Source of the DNA: F23-B02 sp963629425
Lineage (GTDB): Bacteria > Bacillota > Clostridia > Oscillospirales > Oscillospiraceae
DNA: 5,892 bases
Reading direction: 5' to 3'
NCBI GenBank assembly: GCA_963629425.1
Contig: CAVGIU010000090.1
Span: forward strand, 1-5,892
Shown: in pieces, positions 1 to 5,447 of the stretch
Layout: each line of letters opens with the position of its first letter
Numbering within the stretch: the stretch's first letter is position 1
Program-made: the position numbers and the translations under genes
The notes under the pieces: model-generated
What the model was told of the DNA's origin: nothing
The model's input: the letters and a program-made list of their open reading frames with translations, nothing else
The model's database searches: none

Positions 1-28
1 GTATGCTGCTGTGCATTTTGTAGATATT

Positions 29-785
29 TTATAACAGGCCGGACATTTTAAGGCCGCCCAAAAGCATCTTCACGCCGAAGGCAGTTACGAGCACGGCGCT
101 GAGCTTTATCATGTATTTTATATATTTGCGCGGGATCAGCGAGCCGAGAGAGCCAAACAGCAGCATCAGCGGCACCGTTCCGAGCGCAAACGAGAGCATG
201 ACCAGGGCTCCCCTGCCGGCGCTCCCGCCGGACATCGCAAACAGCCACATCGCGTACATCGAGCCGCAGGGCATCACGCCCGTGAGCAGCCCCACAACGA
301 GCGGCCGCGAGGCAAAGCGGCGGCGGTCTCCCACTGTCACCGAGCAATATGAGTTCTGCTGCGGCATGAGCGAGCGCAGACCCGGCAGCAGCCCCCACAT
401 GTTTATGCCGATGAGCGCGACAAGGATGCCGATCATGGTGAAGGCAATGCTCTTTGTCTGCATAGTGTAGCTTATAACCATGCCGAGAGCGCCGAATACA
501 GCGCCCATGACGGTGTAGGAGACGAGTCTGCCCGCATTGTATCCGGCGGCGGCGCGCACAGGCGACGCGGCTGCCCCCCGTCTGGCTGAGCATTATGCCG
601 CCGCACATGGCGATGCAGTGCGTGCCGGTCAGCAATCCTATGAGGAATATGTAGCCGAGCGATGCGCCCTCATAGGCCTCGGGAACGGCATTGAGCTTCA
701 GGTTCGTGAGCACCCAGACGAGGAATGCTGTGAGCGCAACGCACATTATGTCAACCGCACATAGCTCATCAATGCTTTTTTCCAT
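29..785 (-). pseudogene. Frameshifted TauE/SafE-like (DsbD_2) permease
   Basis: This is a polytopic membrane protein of the TauE/SafE-like, cytochrome c biogenesis transmembrane (DsbD_2) group. In Clostridia it is often linked to HMA domains and assigned to copper or other metal handling; the substrate is not shown here. The N-terminal part, read from an ATG at 785, has one hydrophobic helix (about residues 11-29), then a second helix carrying GTHCIAMCGG, the family motif with two Cys and a His. The frame then fails at a run of six G (plus-strand C at 574-579). Reading resumes one base later, from about 574 to the stop at 29, with AAAGYNAGRLVSYT, several helices and a second conserved motif, GVMPCGSMY. 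Removing one G would join both parts into about 250 residues. Because each side retains conserved sequence, the break is either a sequence error or a recent mutation. The ATG at 785 has only a weak ribosome binding site (GAGA), so the protein may instead be fused to or translationally coupled with the HMA ORF. No terminator is visible in the last 28 bases of the window. Confidence 0.8.
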
Positions 786-1092
786 TGTTTCTCTGTTTTG
801 CAGAACATGTGCGGTCTTTGGCTGCATGTGCAGAAGTCTGCGCGCCGAGGCGCCGAGGGCATACACATTTTATGAGCGCAGTCTCCGTCGGGACTTTGAA
901 GCCCGCGCTTTTTACGCACTTTACAATGCCCGCAAGGTCTGTTCTATCCTCGTCGTAGCATATCTCCGCCATACCCGAGGCGTAGTTTACCCGCGCAGAC
1001 TCAACACCGGGGCACGCAGCAAGGGCGCGGTGCACTCTTCCAACACACGCGGCGCAGTCGATATCACTGATTTTAAGCCTTACTTCAGCCAT
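769..1092 (-). CDS. HMA-domain (CopZ-like) metal-binding protein or N-terminal domain
   Basis: Residues 1-68 form a heavy-metal-associated domain: beta strand MAEVRLKIS, a metal-binding loop with CAAC at residues 13-16 (DIDCAACV in place of the usual GMxCxxC), then helix, strand and C-terminal AGFKV as in CopZ and MerP. Such domains bind Cu(I) or similar soft metals through the two cysteines. The start ATG has a modest AGG ten bases upstream and a good promoter at 1132-1160. After residue 72 the frame gives an unusual tail rich in Cys, Arg, Lys and Ala that does not look like a normal HMA extension. Codon choice looks more natural in the neighbouring frame from 866 onwards, which leads without a stop into the permease. 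The ORF overlaps the permease ATG by 17 bases. It may therefore be a separate small chaperone, or the first domain of a single HMA-permease fusion broken by a second +1 shift near the AAAA at about 871-874. The HMA assignment is firm; the 3' end is not. Confidence 0.75.
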   Translation of the reverse strand: MAEVRLKISDIDCAACVGRVHRALAACPGVESARVNYASGMAEICYDEDRTDLAGIVKCVKSAGFKVPTETALIKCVCPRRLGAQTSAHAAKDRTCSAKQRNNGKKH

Positions 1093-1112
1093 AGTACACG
1101 ACCTGCTTTTTA

Positions 1113-1128
1113 TTGACCACTTGGTAAA
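1113..1128. promoter_or_regulatory. Palindrome over the HMA-locus transcription start (candidate operator)
   Basis: TTGACCA-CT-TGGTAAA is an inverted repeat with six of seven arm positions complementary. It lies directly downstream of the -10 box, over the predicted transcription start, which is a typical place for a repressor operator. I do not recognise the regulator family, and no regulator gene lies in the window. Confidence 0.4.
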
Positions 1129-1131
1129 ATT

Positions 1132-1160
1132 AATATAGCACTTATCCCCGCCTTCGTCAA
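1132..1160 (-). promoter_or_regulatory. Sigma-A promoter of the HMA-permease locus
   Basis: On the minus strand, TTGACG (1160-1155) is followed after exactly 17 bases by TATATT (1137-1132). Each hexamer is one base from consensus. The -35 box begins only five bases past the trmO stop codon, so the locus has its own promoter although it lies just downstream of trmO on the same strand. The predicted start is near 1125. Confidence 0.7.
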
Positions 1161-1165
1161 GTTAT

Positions 1166-1828
1166 TCACCGAATTTCAATAACGGTCAGAATATCGCCTC
1201 GGACGCGAAACTTAACCTCTCTGCCGCCATACTCCATGCCGTAAACTCTCTCGGGATCATCATGATATCGCGGGCGCGGATCGTTCTCAAGCACCTCAAT
1301 GAGTCCCTCGGGCAGCGGCTCGGTTACGCCGCCTGACAGCTCGACGCTGAGCTTTTTAAACTCCGTCGTATCCGTGAAGCCGCCGCTCGCGTCGGGGTGA
1401 GAGTCCGCGTAGGCAACGTATGGTTTAATGTCAAATATCGGCGTTCCGTCCATAAGATCGGCCCCTCGAACGTGCAGTACCGGCCCGCGGTCGGCCGTAT
1501 ACTCTATTCTCTCGAGCCTTACGGAGGACAGGCCTATCGGGTTTGGCCTGAACGGCGAACGCGTCGCAAAAACCCCCATGCGCACATTTCCGCCGAGGCG
1601 CGGCGGGCGCACGGTCGGCGACCATTTATCGCTCACAGACTCCGAGAAGCACCATAGCAGCCATATATGCGAAAAGCCCTCGAGTCCGCGCACTGCCTCC
1701 GGCTCGCGGTAATCAGGCTCGAACACTATCTCGCCTTTTACCTCGGCCGCAACACCGCTTTGGCGAGGAATACCGAATTTCGTTTTAAAAGGCGTGCGTA
1801 TCCGCGCAATTATCTTCATTTCCGCCAT
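1166..1828 (-). CDS. trmO: tRNA (adenine(37)-N6)-methyltransferase TrmO
   Basis: TrmO (TsaA/YaeB, UPF0066) is a cytoplasmic SAM-dependent enzyme that methylates N6 of threonylcarbamoyladenosine at position 37 of certain tRNAs, giving m6t6A. At 220 residues it is close to the E. coli enzyme (about 235). The family signatures are all present: the N-terminal IARIRTPFKTKFGIPRQSG block (8-25), GFSHIWLLW (51-59), the diagnostic FATRSPFRPNPIGLS (87-101), DLMDGTPIFDIKPYVAY (124-140) and the C-terminal DPRPRY (183-188). The start ATG is preceded by GAGAGGG about eight bases upstream; a second ATG three codons in is possible but less well spaced. The gene is divergent from the ABC operon, with a scaffold gap between them, and its likely promoter is at 1890-1917. 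No terminator follows it, so read-through into the HMA locus is possible. Family assignment is very secure. Confidence 0.96.
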   Translation of the reverse strand: MAEMKIIARIRTPFKTKFGIPRQSGVAAEVKGEIVFEPDYREPEAVRGLEGFSHIWLLWCFSESVSDKWSPTVRPPRLGGNVRMGVFATRSPFRPNPIGLSSVRLERIEYTADRGPVLHVRGADLMDGTPIFDIKPYVAYADSHPDASGGFTDTTEFKKLSVELSGGVTEPLPEGLIEVLENDPRPRYHDDPERVYGMEYGGREVKFRVRGDILTVIEIR

Positions 1829-1877
1829 ATCCTTTGCCCTCTCTTGTTGATTTTTTCCGATTTATAATATATTATAT

Positions 1878-1887
1878 NNNNNNNNNN
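1878..1887. other. Scaffold gap (10 N) in an AT-rich intergenic region
   Basis: Ten N join two contigs between trmO and the ABC operon. The nine bases to the left (1869-1877) and to the right (1888-1896) are identical, ATATTATAT. The contigs may therefore overlap, with the real gap near zero, although the run is AT-rich and low in complexity. The promoter of the ABC operon is probably disrupted or hidden here. Confidence 0.95.
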
Positions 1888-1889
1888 AT

Positions 1890-1917
1890 ATTATATAGTT
1901 AATAAACTAAAAGTCAA
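1890..1917 (-). promoter_or_regulatory. Sigma-A promoter reading towards trmO
   Basis: On the minus strand, TTGACT (1917-1912) is followed after 16 bases by a perfect TATAAT (1895-1890). Both boxes lie in the contig to the right of the N run, and the start site should fall in or beside the gap. The -35 box lies only a few bases upstream of the ribosome binding site of the divergent ABC operon. The exact leader length is unknown because of the gap. Confidence 0.55.
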
Positions 1918-1924
1918 TTCACCC

Positions 1925-1929
1925 GGAGG
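1925..1929 (+). promoter_or_regulatory. Ribosome binding site that fixes the TTG start of the ABC ATPase
   Basis: GGAGG lies eight bases upstream of TTG at 1938. No in-frame ATG occurs before the core of the nucleotide-binding domain, and the N-terminal strand DYVLRTQNLTKQFG is expected for the family, so TTG is the likely start. Confidence 0.75.
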
Positions 1930-1937
1930 CGAATTCA

Positions 1938-2834
1938 TTGGACTACGTTCTGCGAACACAAAACCTGACCAAGCAGTTCGGCGAAAAGACCGCCGTTAAA
2001 AACATAAGCATGCAGATAAAAAAAGGCGAAATATATGGCTTTATAGGCAAAAACGGTGCCGGTAAAACGACGCTTATGCGCCTTATTTTGGGTGCTGCGA
2101 TGCCCACTGACGGAAGCATCGAGCTTTTCGGCGGCGAAGAGAGCGAAAACGAGGCAAGGCACCGCATCGGCGCGCTGCTGGAGTATCCGTGTATCTACAA
2201 AAACTGCACGGCGCTTGAAAACCTGCGTCGTTTTGCCATCCTGACCGATACCGATACCGACGAGCTTGAGGATATACTCGACCTCGTCGGCCTCAAGGAT
2301 GTCGGGAAGAAAAAGGCCGGGCAGTTTTCTCTCGGCATGAAGCAGCGCCTTGCCATCGGCATCGCCCTGCTCGGGCATCCGGAGTTTCTCGTCCTCGACG
2401 AGCCGATAAACGGTCTCGACCCCGCCGGTATCAAGGAGATACGCGACGTTATTCTCACGCTCAATCAGAAAAAAGGCGTTACGCTTCTCGTATCCAGTCA
2501 TCTGCTCGACGAGCTGTCGAAGATCGTAACGACCTACGGAATAATAAAGGACGGCGTTCTCATAGAGCAGATAACGGCAAAGGAGCTCGAAAGCCGTTGC
2601 CGCCACCACCTGAAGCTCAAGGTGAATAACGCTCCCAAGGCCACGGCGCTTCTATCGTGCATTGTGCGGCCCGAGGCGCTCAAGGTGCAGGATGACTGTA
2701 TTTATATGTATGAGATGCTCGACCAAAGCGACAGGATAAACCGCCTGCTCGTGCGTCACGGAATAAGGGTCAGCGAGCTTTCGGTGCAGACGGCGAGCCT
2801 TGAGGAATACTTTCTTGAAAGGATGGGAAAGTGA
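1938..2834 (+). CDS. ABC transporter ATP-binding protein, BcrA/LanF-like
   Basis: This 298-residue cytoplasmic ATPase would power the membrane partner encoded directly downstream. Visible motifs in order are Walker A GKNGAGKTT (37-45), an E-loop where most ABC proteins have a Q-loop (LLEYP, Glu82), signature FSLGMKQRL (130-138), Walker B FLVLDEP (150-156) followed by INGLDP, and H-loop SSH (186-188). The SLGMKQ signature and the Glu in the Q-loop position are typical of the bacitracin-resistance and lantibiotic-immunity group (BcrA, LanF). About 80 residues after the nucleotide-binding domain form the usual family C-terminal extension. It starts with TTG behind a strong GGAGG. One base separates its stop from the permease ATG, so the two are co-translated. 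No two-component system or lantibiotic gene is nearby, so export of a peptide antibiotic is only a family-based possibility. Self-immunity, bacitracin resistance and general export cannot be told apart here. Confidence 0.93.
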   Translation: MDYVLRTQNLTKQFGEKTAVKNISMQIKKGEIYGFIGKNGAGKTTLMRLILGAAMPTDGSIELFGGEESENEARHRIGALLEYPCIYKNCTALENLRRFAILTDTDTDELEDILDLVGLKDVGKKKAGQFSLGMKQRLAIGIALLGHPEFLVLDEPINGLDPAGIKEIRDVILTLNQKKGVTLLVSSHLLDELSKIVTTYGIIKDGVLIEQITAKELESRCRHHLKLKVNNAPKATALLSCIVRPEALKVQDDCIYMYEMLDQSDRINRLLVRHGIRVSELSVQTASLEEYFLERMGK

Positions 2835-2835
2835 C

Positions 2836-3591
2836 ATGGGAAAGCTTCTGCATTTTGAATTTCATAAGCTTATCCGTCAAAAAAGCTTTTATATTTGTCT
2901 TGCCGTCGCCGTGGCTATGCTGTTCGTTTCGACCTACACGACATATCTCATGCAAAAGGACGTCGTGGATGTCAGTCAAATGGGCATAGACGGCATGCAA
3001 GTCATGATAGGCGCGGTATCCGGCGGAACTCTGAGCATGGTCATCGGCGTGTTCGTTCCCCTTTTTATTTGTGAGGATTATGTCTCCGGCACGATACGCA
3101 ACATTGTCACCCGCGGATACACCCGCCTCGGAATTTTTTCGGCAAAGCTGATCTCCGTTTTGTTTGCGGCGGCTGTAATGACGATAGCCTGCATGGCGGC
3201 GGGCTATCTCGTCGGAACTGTATTCTGCGCCCCCGGAGAGCAGCCGTTTGATACGGGTACTGTGAAGATACTGCTGTGTCAGCTGGCCGTCATGCTCGCG
3301 GAGGCTTCCCTGTTTTTCGCTGTAAGCACCGTTTTGCAGAGAACCGGCGGAGCTATCGCAATATGCCTTGTGATGCCTATGGTGCTGACGATCATCCTCG
3401 CGCTGGCGGACACGGCGCTGGCCGAAAAGGAGATACAGCTCTCCGGCTACTGGATCGAGCGCGTAAACGGAACGCTCGCTTCGTTTGACGTTAAAAGTGA
3501 GGACATGAAAAAAGCGCTGCTTACAGCGCTGGGCTACTTTGTTGTGACAAGCGCAGGCTCGTTCCTTGCGGTAATGAAAAGAGAATATTGA
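2836..3591 (+). CDS. ABC-2 type membrane permease
   Basis: This 251-residue integral membrane protein is the permease partner of the upstream ATPase. It has about six hydrophobic segments, near residues 17-37, 63-80, 104-128, 144-166, 171-191 and 227-245. After the second helix comes EDYVSGTIRNIVTRGYTR (80-97), the conserved cytoplasmic coupling block of ABC-2 permeases in the BcrB/LanEG and ABC2_membrane_4 group. The start chosen is ATG 2836, one base after the ATPase stop, with GGGA about eight bases upstream. An in-frame ATG at 2800 would overlap the ATPase and add 12 residues that do not look like family sequence. Substrate unknown. Only one permease gene is present, so the complex is probably two ATPases and two copies of this protein; the LanFEG type would need two different permeases. 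A strong terminator follows the stop immediately, ending a two-gene operon. Confidence 0.9.
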   Translation: MGKLLHFEFHKLIRQKSFYICLAVAVAMLFVSTYTTYLMQKDVVDVSQMGIDGMQVMIGAVSGGTLSMVIGVFVPLFICEDYVSGTIRNIVTRGYTRLGIFSAKLISVLFAAAVMTIACMAAGYLVGTVFCAPGEQPFDTGTVKILLCQLAVMLAEASLFFAVSTVLQRTGGAIAICLVMPMVLTIILALADTALAEKEIQLSGYWIERVNGTLASFDVKSEDMKKALLTALGYFVVTSAGSFLAVMKREY

Positions 3592-3622
3592 AAAAATGCA
3601 GAGCCGAAAGCTCTGCATTTTT
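3592..3622. terminator. Bidirectional intrinsic terminator between convergent operons
   Basis: A perfect 13-bp stem, AAAAATGCAGAGC paired with GCTCTGCATTTTT, encloses the five-base loop CGAAA. The A-tract and T-tract at the two ends give a U-tract in either direction, so it can end both the ABC operon (stop at 3591) and the convergent symporter gene (stop at 3638). Confidence 0.93.
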
Positions 3623-3637
3623 CATTAAAATCTGATC

Positions 3638-5056
3638 TTACTTATTCTTATTTTCGAGGGTCTCGCTGCTGCCGGCCTTGGCACTGGCTGCGACCAGTCC
3701 ACTGAGAGCAAGCAGAGCAATAACGTTCGGGATGACCATGAGCTGGTTGAACATGTCCGTCAGCTCCCATACGAGGTCGTTGGACAGAACTGAGCCGAGG
3801 AAGATAAACACGATGGCGATGATCGAGTACGGCAAAACCGCCTTTTTACCGAACAGGTACTCAATATTGATGCGGCCGAAAAGGTTCCAGCCGATGATGG
3901 TCGTAAACGCGAAGAACAGCAGGCAGATGGCGACGAACGCACTGCCGATGCTCTCGCCAAATACACTGCCGAAAGCCAGCTGAGCGAGATTGGTCTTTGC
4001 AACACCCAGTGCATCGAGATTCTCAGAGCTGGTCATAACGCCGGAGAGTATGCCATCGCCGGCGTACATGGTCGAGATAACGACGAGGGCGGTCATGGTG
4101 AGAACGATGAAGGTGTCGATAAACACGCCGATCATTGCGACAACGCCCTGCTCATGGGGACTCTTGACCTTTGCCTGCGCGTGTGCGTGAGGAGTCGAGC
4201 CCATACCGGCCTCATTGGAGAACAGGCCGCGCTTTACGCCCTGAGAGATAGCCTGCTTTATTGCAAAGCCTATCGAGCCGCCGATGACGGCAGTGGGGTT
4301 GAATGCGTACTTGAAGATGAGACCGAAGGTCTCGGGGATGTATTGGATGCGGCAGACGAGGACAACAAGGCCGCCGACAACATACAGGATGGCCATGATG
4401 GGGACGATCTTCTCTGCTACAGCCGCAACGCTGTGCGCGCCGCCGATGAAGATGAAAGCGCAGATAACCGCAATTATAGCACCCATGACCCAGGACGGAA
4501 TGCCGAATGCGTTCTGGCAGCTCTCGCCGATGGAGTTGGACTGAACCATTGCACCCATGAAGCCGAGCGCAAGGATGATCGCAACTGCGAAGAAGCCGGC
4601 CATAAACTTGCCGAAGCCGTTATTGAAGGCCTTCTTGATGTAGTAAACAGGGCCGCCTGCAACAGTGCCGTCGGGATTGACAACGCGAGTCTTCTGCGCG
4701 AGGACCGCCTCGGCATAGATAGTGCTCATGCCGAAGAAGGCGATGATCCACATCCAAAAGATAGCGCCGGGGCCGCCGATGAGGATAGCGCCGGATGCGC
4801 CGACGATGTTTCCTGTGCCGACCTGAGCCGCGACGGCCGTCGCAAGCGCCTGGAACGAGCTCATGCCGCCCTCATGCTTGCCGCCGTGCAGCGAGAAGTT
4901 CCCGAAGACCTTGCGCCAGCCCTCGCCGAAGCAGCGAATCTGGACGAACTTGGTCTTAAAGCTGAAATACAGACCGCAGCCGACAAGCAGAATTATAAGG
5001 ATATAATCCGACAGATAAAGGTTCACGGTCTGGACGATTTTCAATACTGCATCCAT
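3638..5056 (-). CDS. Sodium:amino-acid (alanine/glycine) symporter, AGCS family
   Basis: This 472-residue inner-membrane transporter would take up alanine or glycine with Na+. The length fits the AGCS family (AlsT, DagA, AgcS). Diagnostic blocks are ALATAVAAQVGTGNIVGASG (70-89), the ion- and substrate-site region; GGPGAIFWMW (94-103); AGGPVYYI (133-140); and RGLFSNEAGMGSTPHAHA (276-293), followed by EQGVVAMIGVFIDTFIVLT. About ten to eleven hydrophobic segments are visible, with a short charged C-terminal tail. The start ATG has a near-perfect AAGGAGG ten bases upstream. The gene is monocistronic: its own promoter, a glycine aptamer and a terminator precede it, and a shared terminator follows. 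The glycine riboswitch argues that glycine is a physiological substrate; alanine or D-alanine remain possible. No defects seen. Confidence 0.96.
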   Translation of the reverse strand: MDAVLKIVQTVNLYLSDYILIILLVGCGLYFSFKTKFVQIRCFGEGWRKVFGNFSLHGGKHEGGMSSFQALATAVAAQVGTGNIVGASGAILIGGPGAIFWMWIIAFFGMSTIYAEAVLAQKTRVVNPDGTVAGGPVYYIKKAFNNGFGKFMAGFFAVAIILALGFMGAMVQSNSIGESCQNAFGIPSWVMGAIIAVICAFIFIGGAHSVAAVAEKIVPIMAILYVVGGLVVLVCRIQYIPETFGLIFKYAFNPTAVIGGSIGFAIKQAISQGVKRGLFSNEAGMGSTPHAHAQAKVKSPHEQGVVAMIGVFIDTFIVLTMTALVVISTMYAGDGILSGVMTSSENLDALGVAKTNLAQLAFGSVFGESIGSAFVAICLLFFAFTTIIGWNLFGRINIEYLFGKKAVLPYSIIAIVFIFLGSVLSNDLVWELTDMFNQLMVIPNVIALLALSGLVAASAKAGSSETLENKNK

Positions 5057-5085
5057 TTTCTTTTTTCCTCCTTGTTTTAAAAAAC

Positions 5086-5112
5086 AAAAAACTGCTGAAT
5101 TTTAATCAGCAG
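5086..5112 (-). terminator. Attenuator terminator in the symporter leader
   Basis: On the minus strand, CTGCTGA (5112-5106) pairs with TCAGCAG (5098-5092) around a seven-base loop and is followed by TTTTTTGTTTTTT. This is an intrinsic terminator lying after the glycine aptamer and before the ribosome binding site of the symporter. It is the likely expression platform of the riboswitch. Confidence 0.85.
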
Positions 5113-5160
5113 CTCCGGAGACATATCAGAAAAACATATTAAAATCAAAATTTATGCTTT

Positions 5161-5240
5161 CCTCTGTCCTTTGGCCTGAGAGATTCGGCGCATCGCGCCT
5201 TACACCTTCGGCACCCTTTCGGGATTCTCCAGAGCATCCT
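5161..5240 (-). promoter_or_regulatory. Glycine riboswitch, single aptamer
   Basis: Read on the minus strand, the conserved glycine aptamer elements appear in order: CTCTG (P1, 5234-5230), GAGA (P2), a CCC-GAAA-GGG hairpin, the core GCCGAAGG, a GGCGC-GAT-GCGCC hairpin, then TCTC (P2'), AGGCCAAAGGA and CAGAG (P1', 5166-5162). These match the gcvT-type glycine riboswitch consensus. Only one aptamer is present, where many are tandem. The 5' flank has a small ATCCT/AGGAT hairpin (5280-5260) that might stand in for the missing partner. The transcript should start near 5284 and reach the symporter ATG after about 228 bases. The terminator at 5086-5112 would be the output. Glycine riboswitches ahead of AGCS genes can, as I recall from work in Streptococcus, act as OFF switches, which would make sense for uptake; the direction here is not shown. 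Confidence 0.93.
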
Positions 5241-5290
5241 CCGCCTCCAGTCTCTTGCGATCCTTGAGGTTTCATAGGATTTATGAGCGT

Positions 5291-5319
5291 ATGTTAGCAC
5301 ATTGTTCACAGTATGTCAA
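5291..5319 (-). promoter_or_regulatory. Sigma-A promoter of the riboswitch-symporter transcript
   Basis: On the minus strand a consensus TTGACA (5319-5314) is followed after 17 bases by TAACAT (5296-5291), preceded by TG at the extended -10 position (TGCTAACAT). The start site would be near 5284, just before the first hairpin of the leader. Confidence 0.75.
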
Positions 5320-5368
5320 CAACTTTAAAGCGTTAAATTATTATTTATCTAACTGCACAATTAATCCT

Positions 5369-5398
5369 TTGTTAACACAAACGAAGTTCACATATACT
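5369..5398 (+). promoter_or_regulatory. Sigma-A promoter of the DUF1002 gene
   Basis: TTGTTA (5369-5374) lies 18 bases before TATACT (5393-5398); the start site would be near 5405. It is divergent from the symporter promoter, with about 50 bases between the two -35 boxes. The -35 match is modest, the -10 good. Confidence 0.55.
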
Positions 5399-5414
5399 AC
5401 AATGGTTGAACTTC
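5383..5414. repeat. Perfect 8-bp inverted repeat around the -10 box and start site (candidate operator)
   Basis: GAAGTTCA (5383-5390) and TGAACTTC (5407-5414) are exact reverse complements 16 bases apart, with the TATACT box between them. The centre-to-centre distance is 24 bases, about two helical turns. Since the predicted transcript starts near 5405, the left arm is not transcribed, so this would act as a DNA site, not as an RNA hairpin. Confidence 0.5.
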
Positions 5415-5439
5415 CGTAAAGGACATCCGTGAAAGGACA
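5414..5439 (+). repeat. Tandem CCGT(G)AAAGGACA repeats carrying two Shine-Dalgarno-like sites
   Basis: CCGT-AAAGGACA (5414-5425) is repeated almost exactly as CCGT-G-AAAGGACA (5427-5439). The second AAAGGA sits about ten bases before the DUF1002 ATG and is the probable ribosome binding site; the first is too far away to serve that start. Confidence 0.5.
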
Positions 5440-5447
5440 GTTTTAAA

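Noticed and set aside
111..1116. Plus-strand open frames opposite the HMA-permease locus (111-470, 537-764, 691-1116)
   Set aside because: They have no recognisable motifs or ribosome binding sites and lie antisense to clear family sequence.
1861..1900. AT-rich alternating TATATTATAT run as an origin, attachment site or inverted-repeat element
   Set aside because: Its symmetry comes from low-complexity AT sequence and the duplicated contig ends; no DnaA boxes or integrase are nearby.
1935..2609. Minus-strand open frame of 224 codons opposite the ABC ATPase
   Set aside because: Antisense to a complete set of ABC motifs; no initiation signal or family pattern.
2770..3618. Minus-strand open frame of 282 codons opposite the ABC permease
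   Set aside because: His/Arg/Gln-rich shadow of the permease; it would run through the terminator and shows no domain.
4154..5080. Long plus-strand open frame of 308 codons opposite the symporter
   Set aside because: It is the antisense shadow of a fully recognisable AGCS gene. Its Ala/Asp/Glu-rich composition results from GC-biased third positions.
5072..5087. TTGTTTT/AAAACAA hairpin just before the symporter ribosome binding site
   Set aside because: It is made only of weak A-T pairs from the U-tract of the terminator, with a two-base loop; unlikely to be a functional element.
5124..5150. ATTTTAAT segment after the aptamer pairing with ATTAAAAT in the terminator loop as an anti-terminator
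   Set aside because: Eight A-U pairs that open only the last base pair of the terminator stem; too weak to claim.
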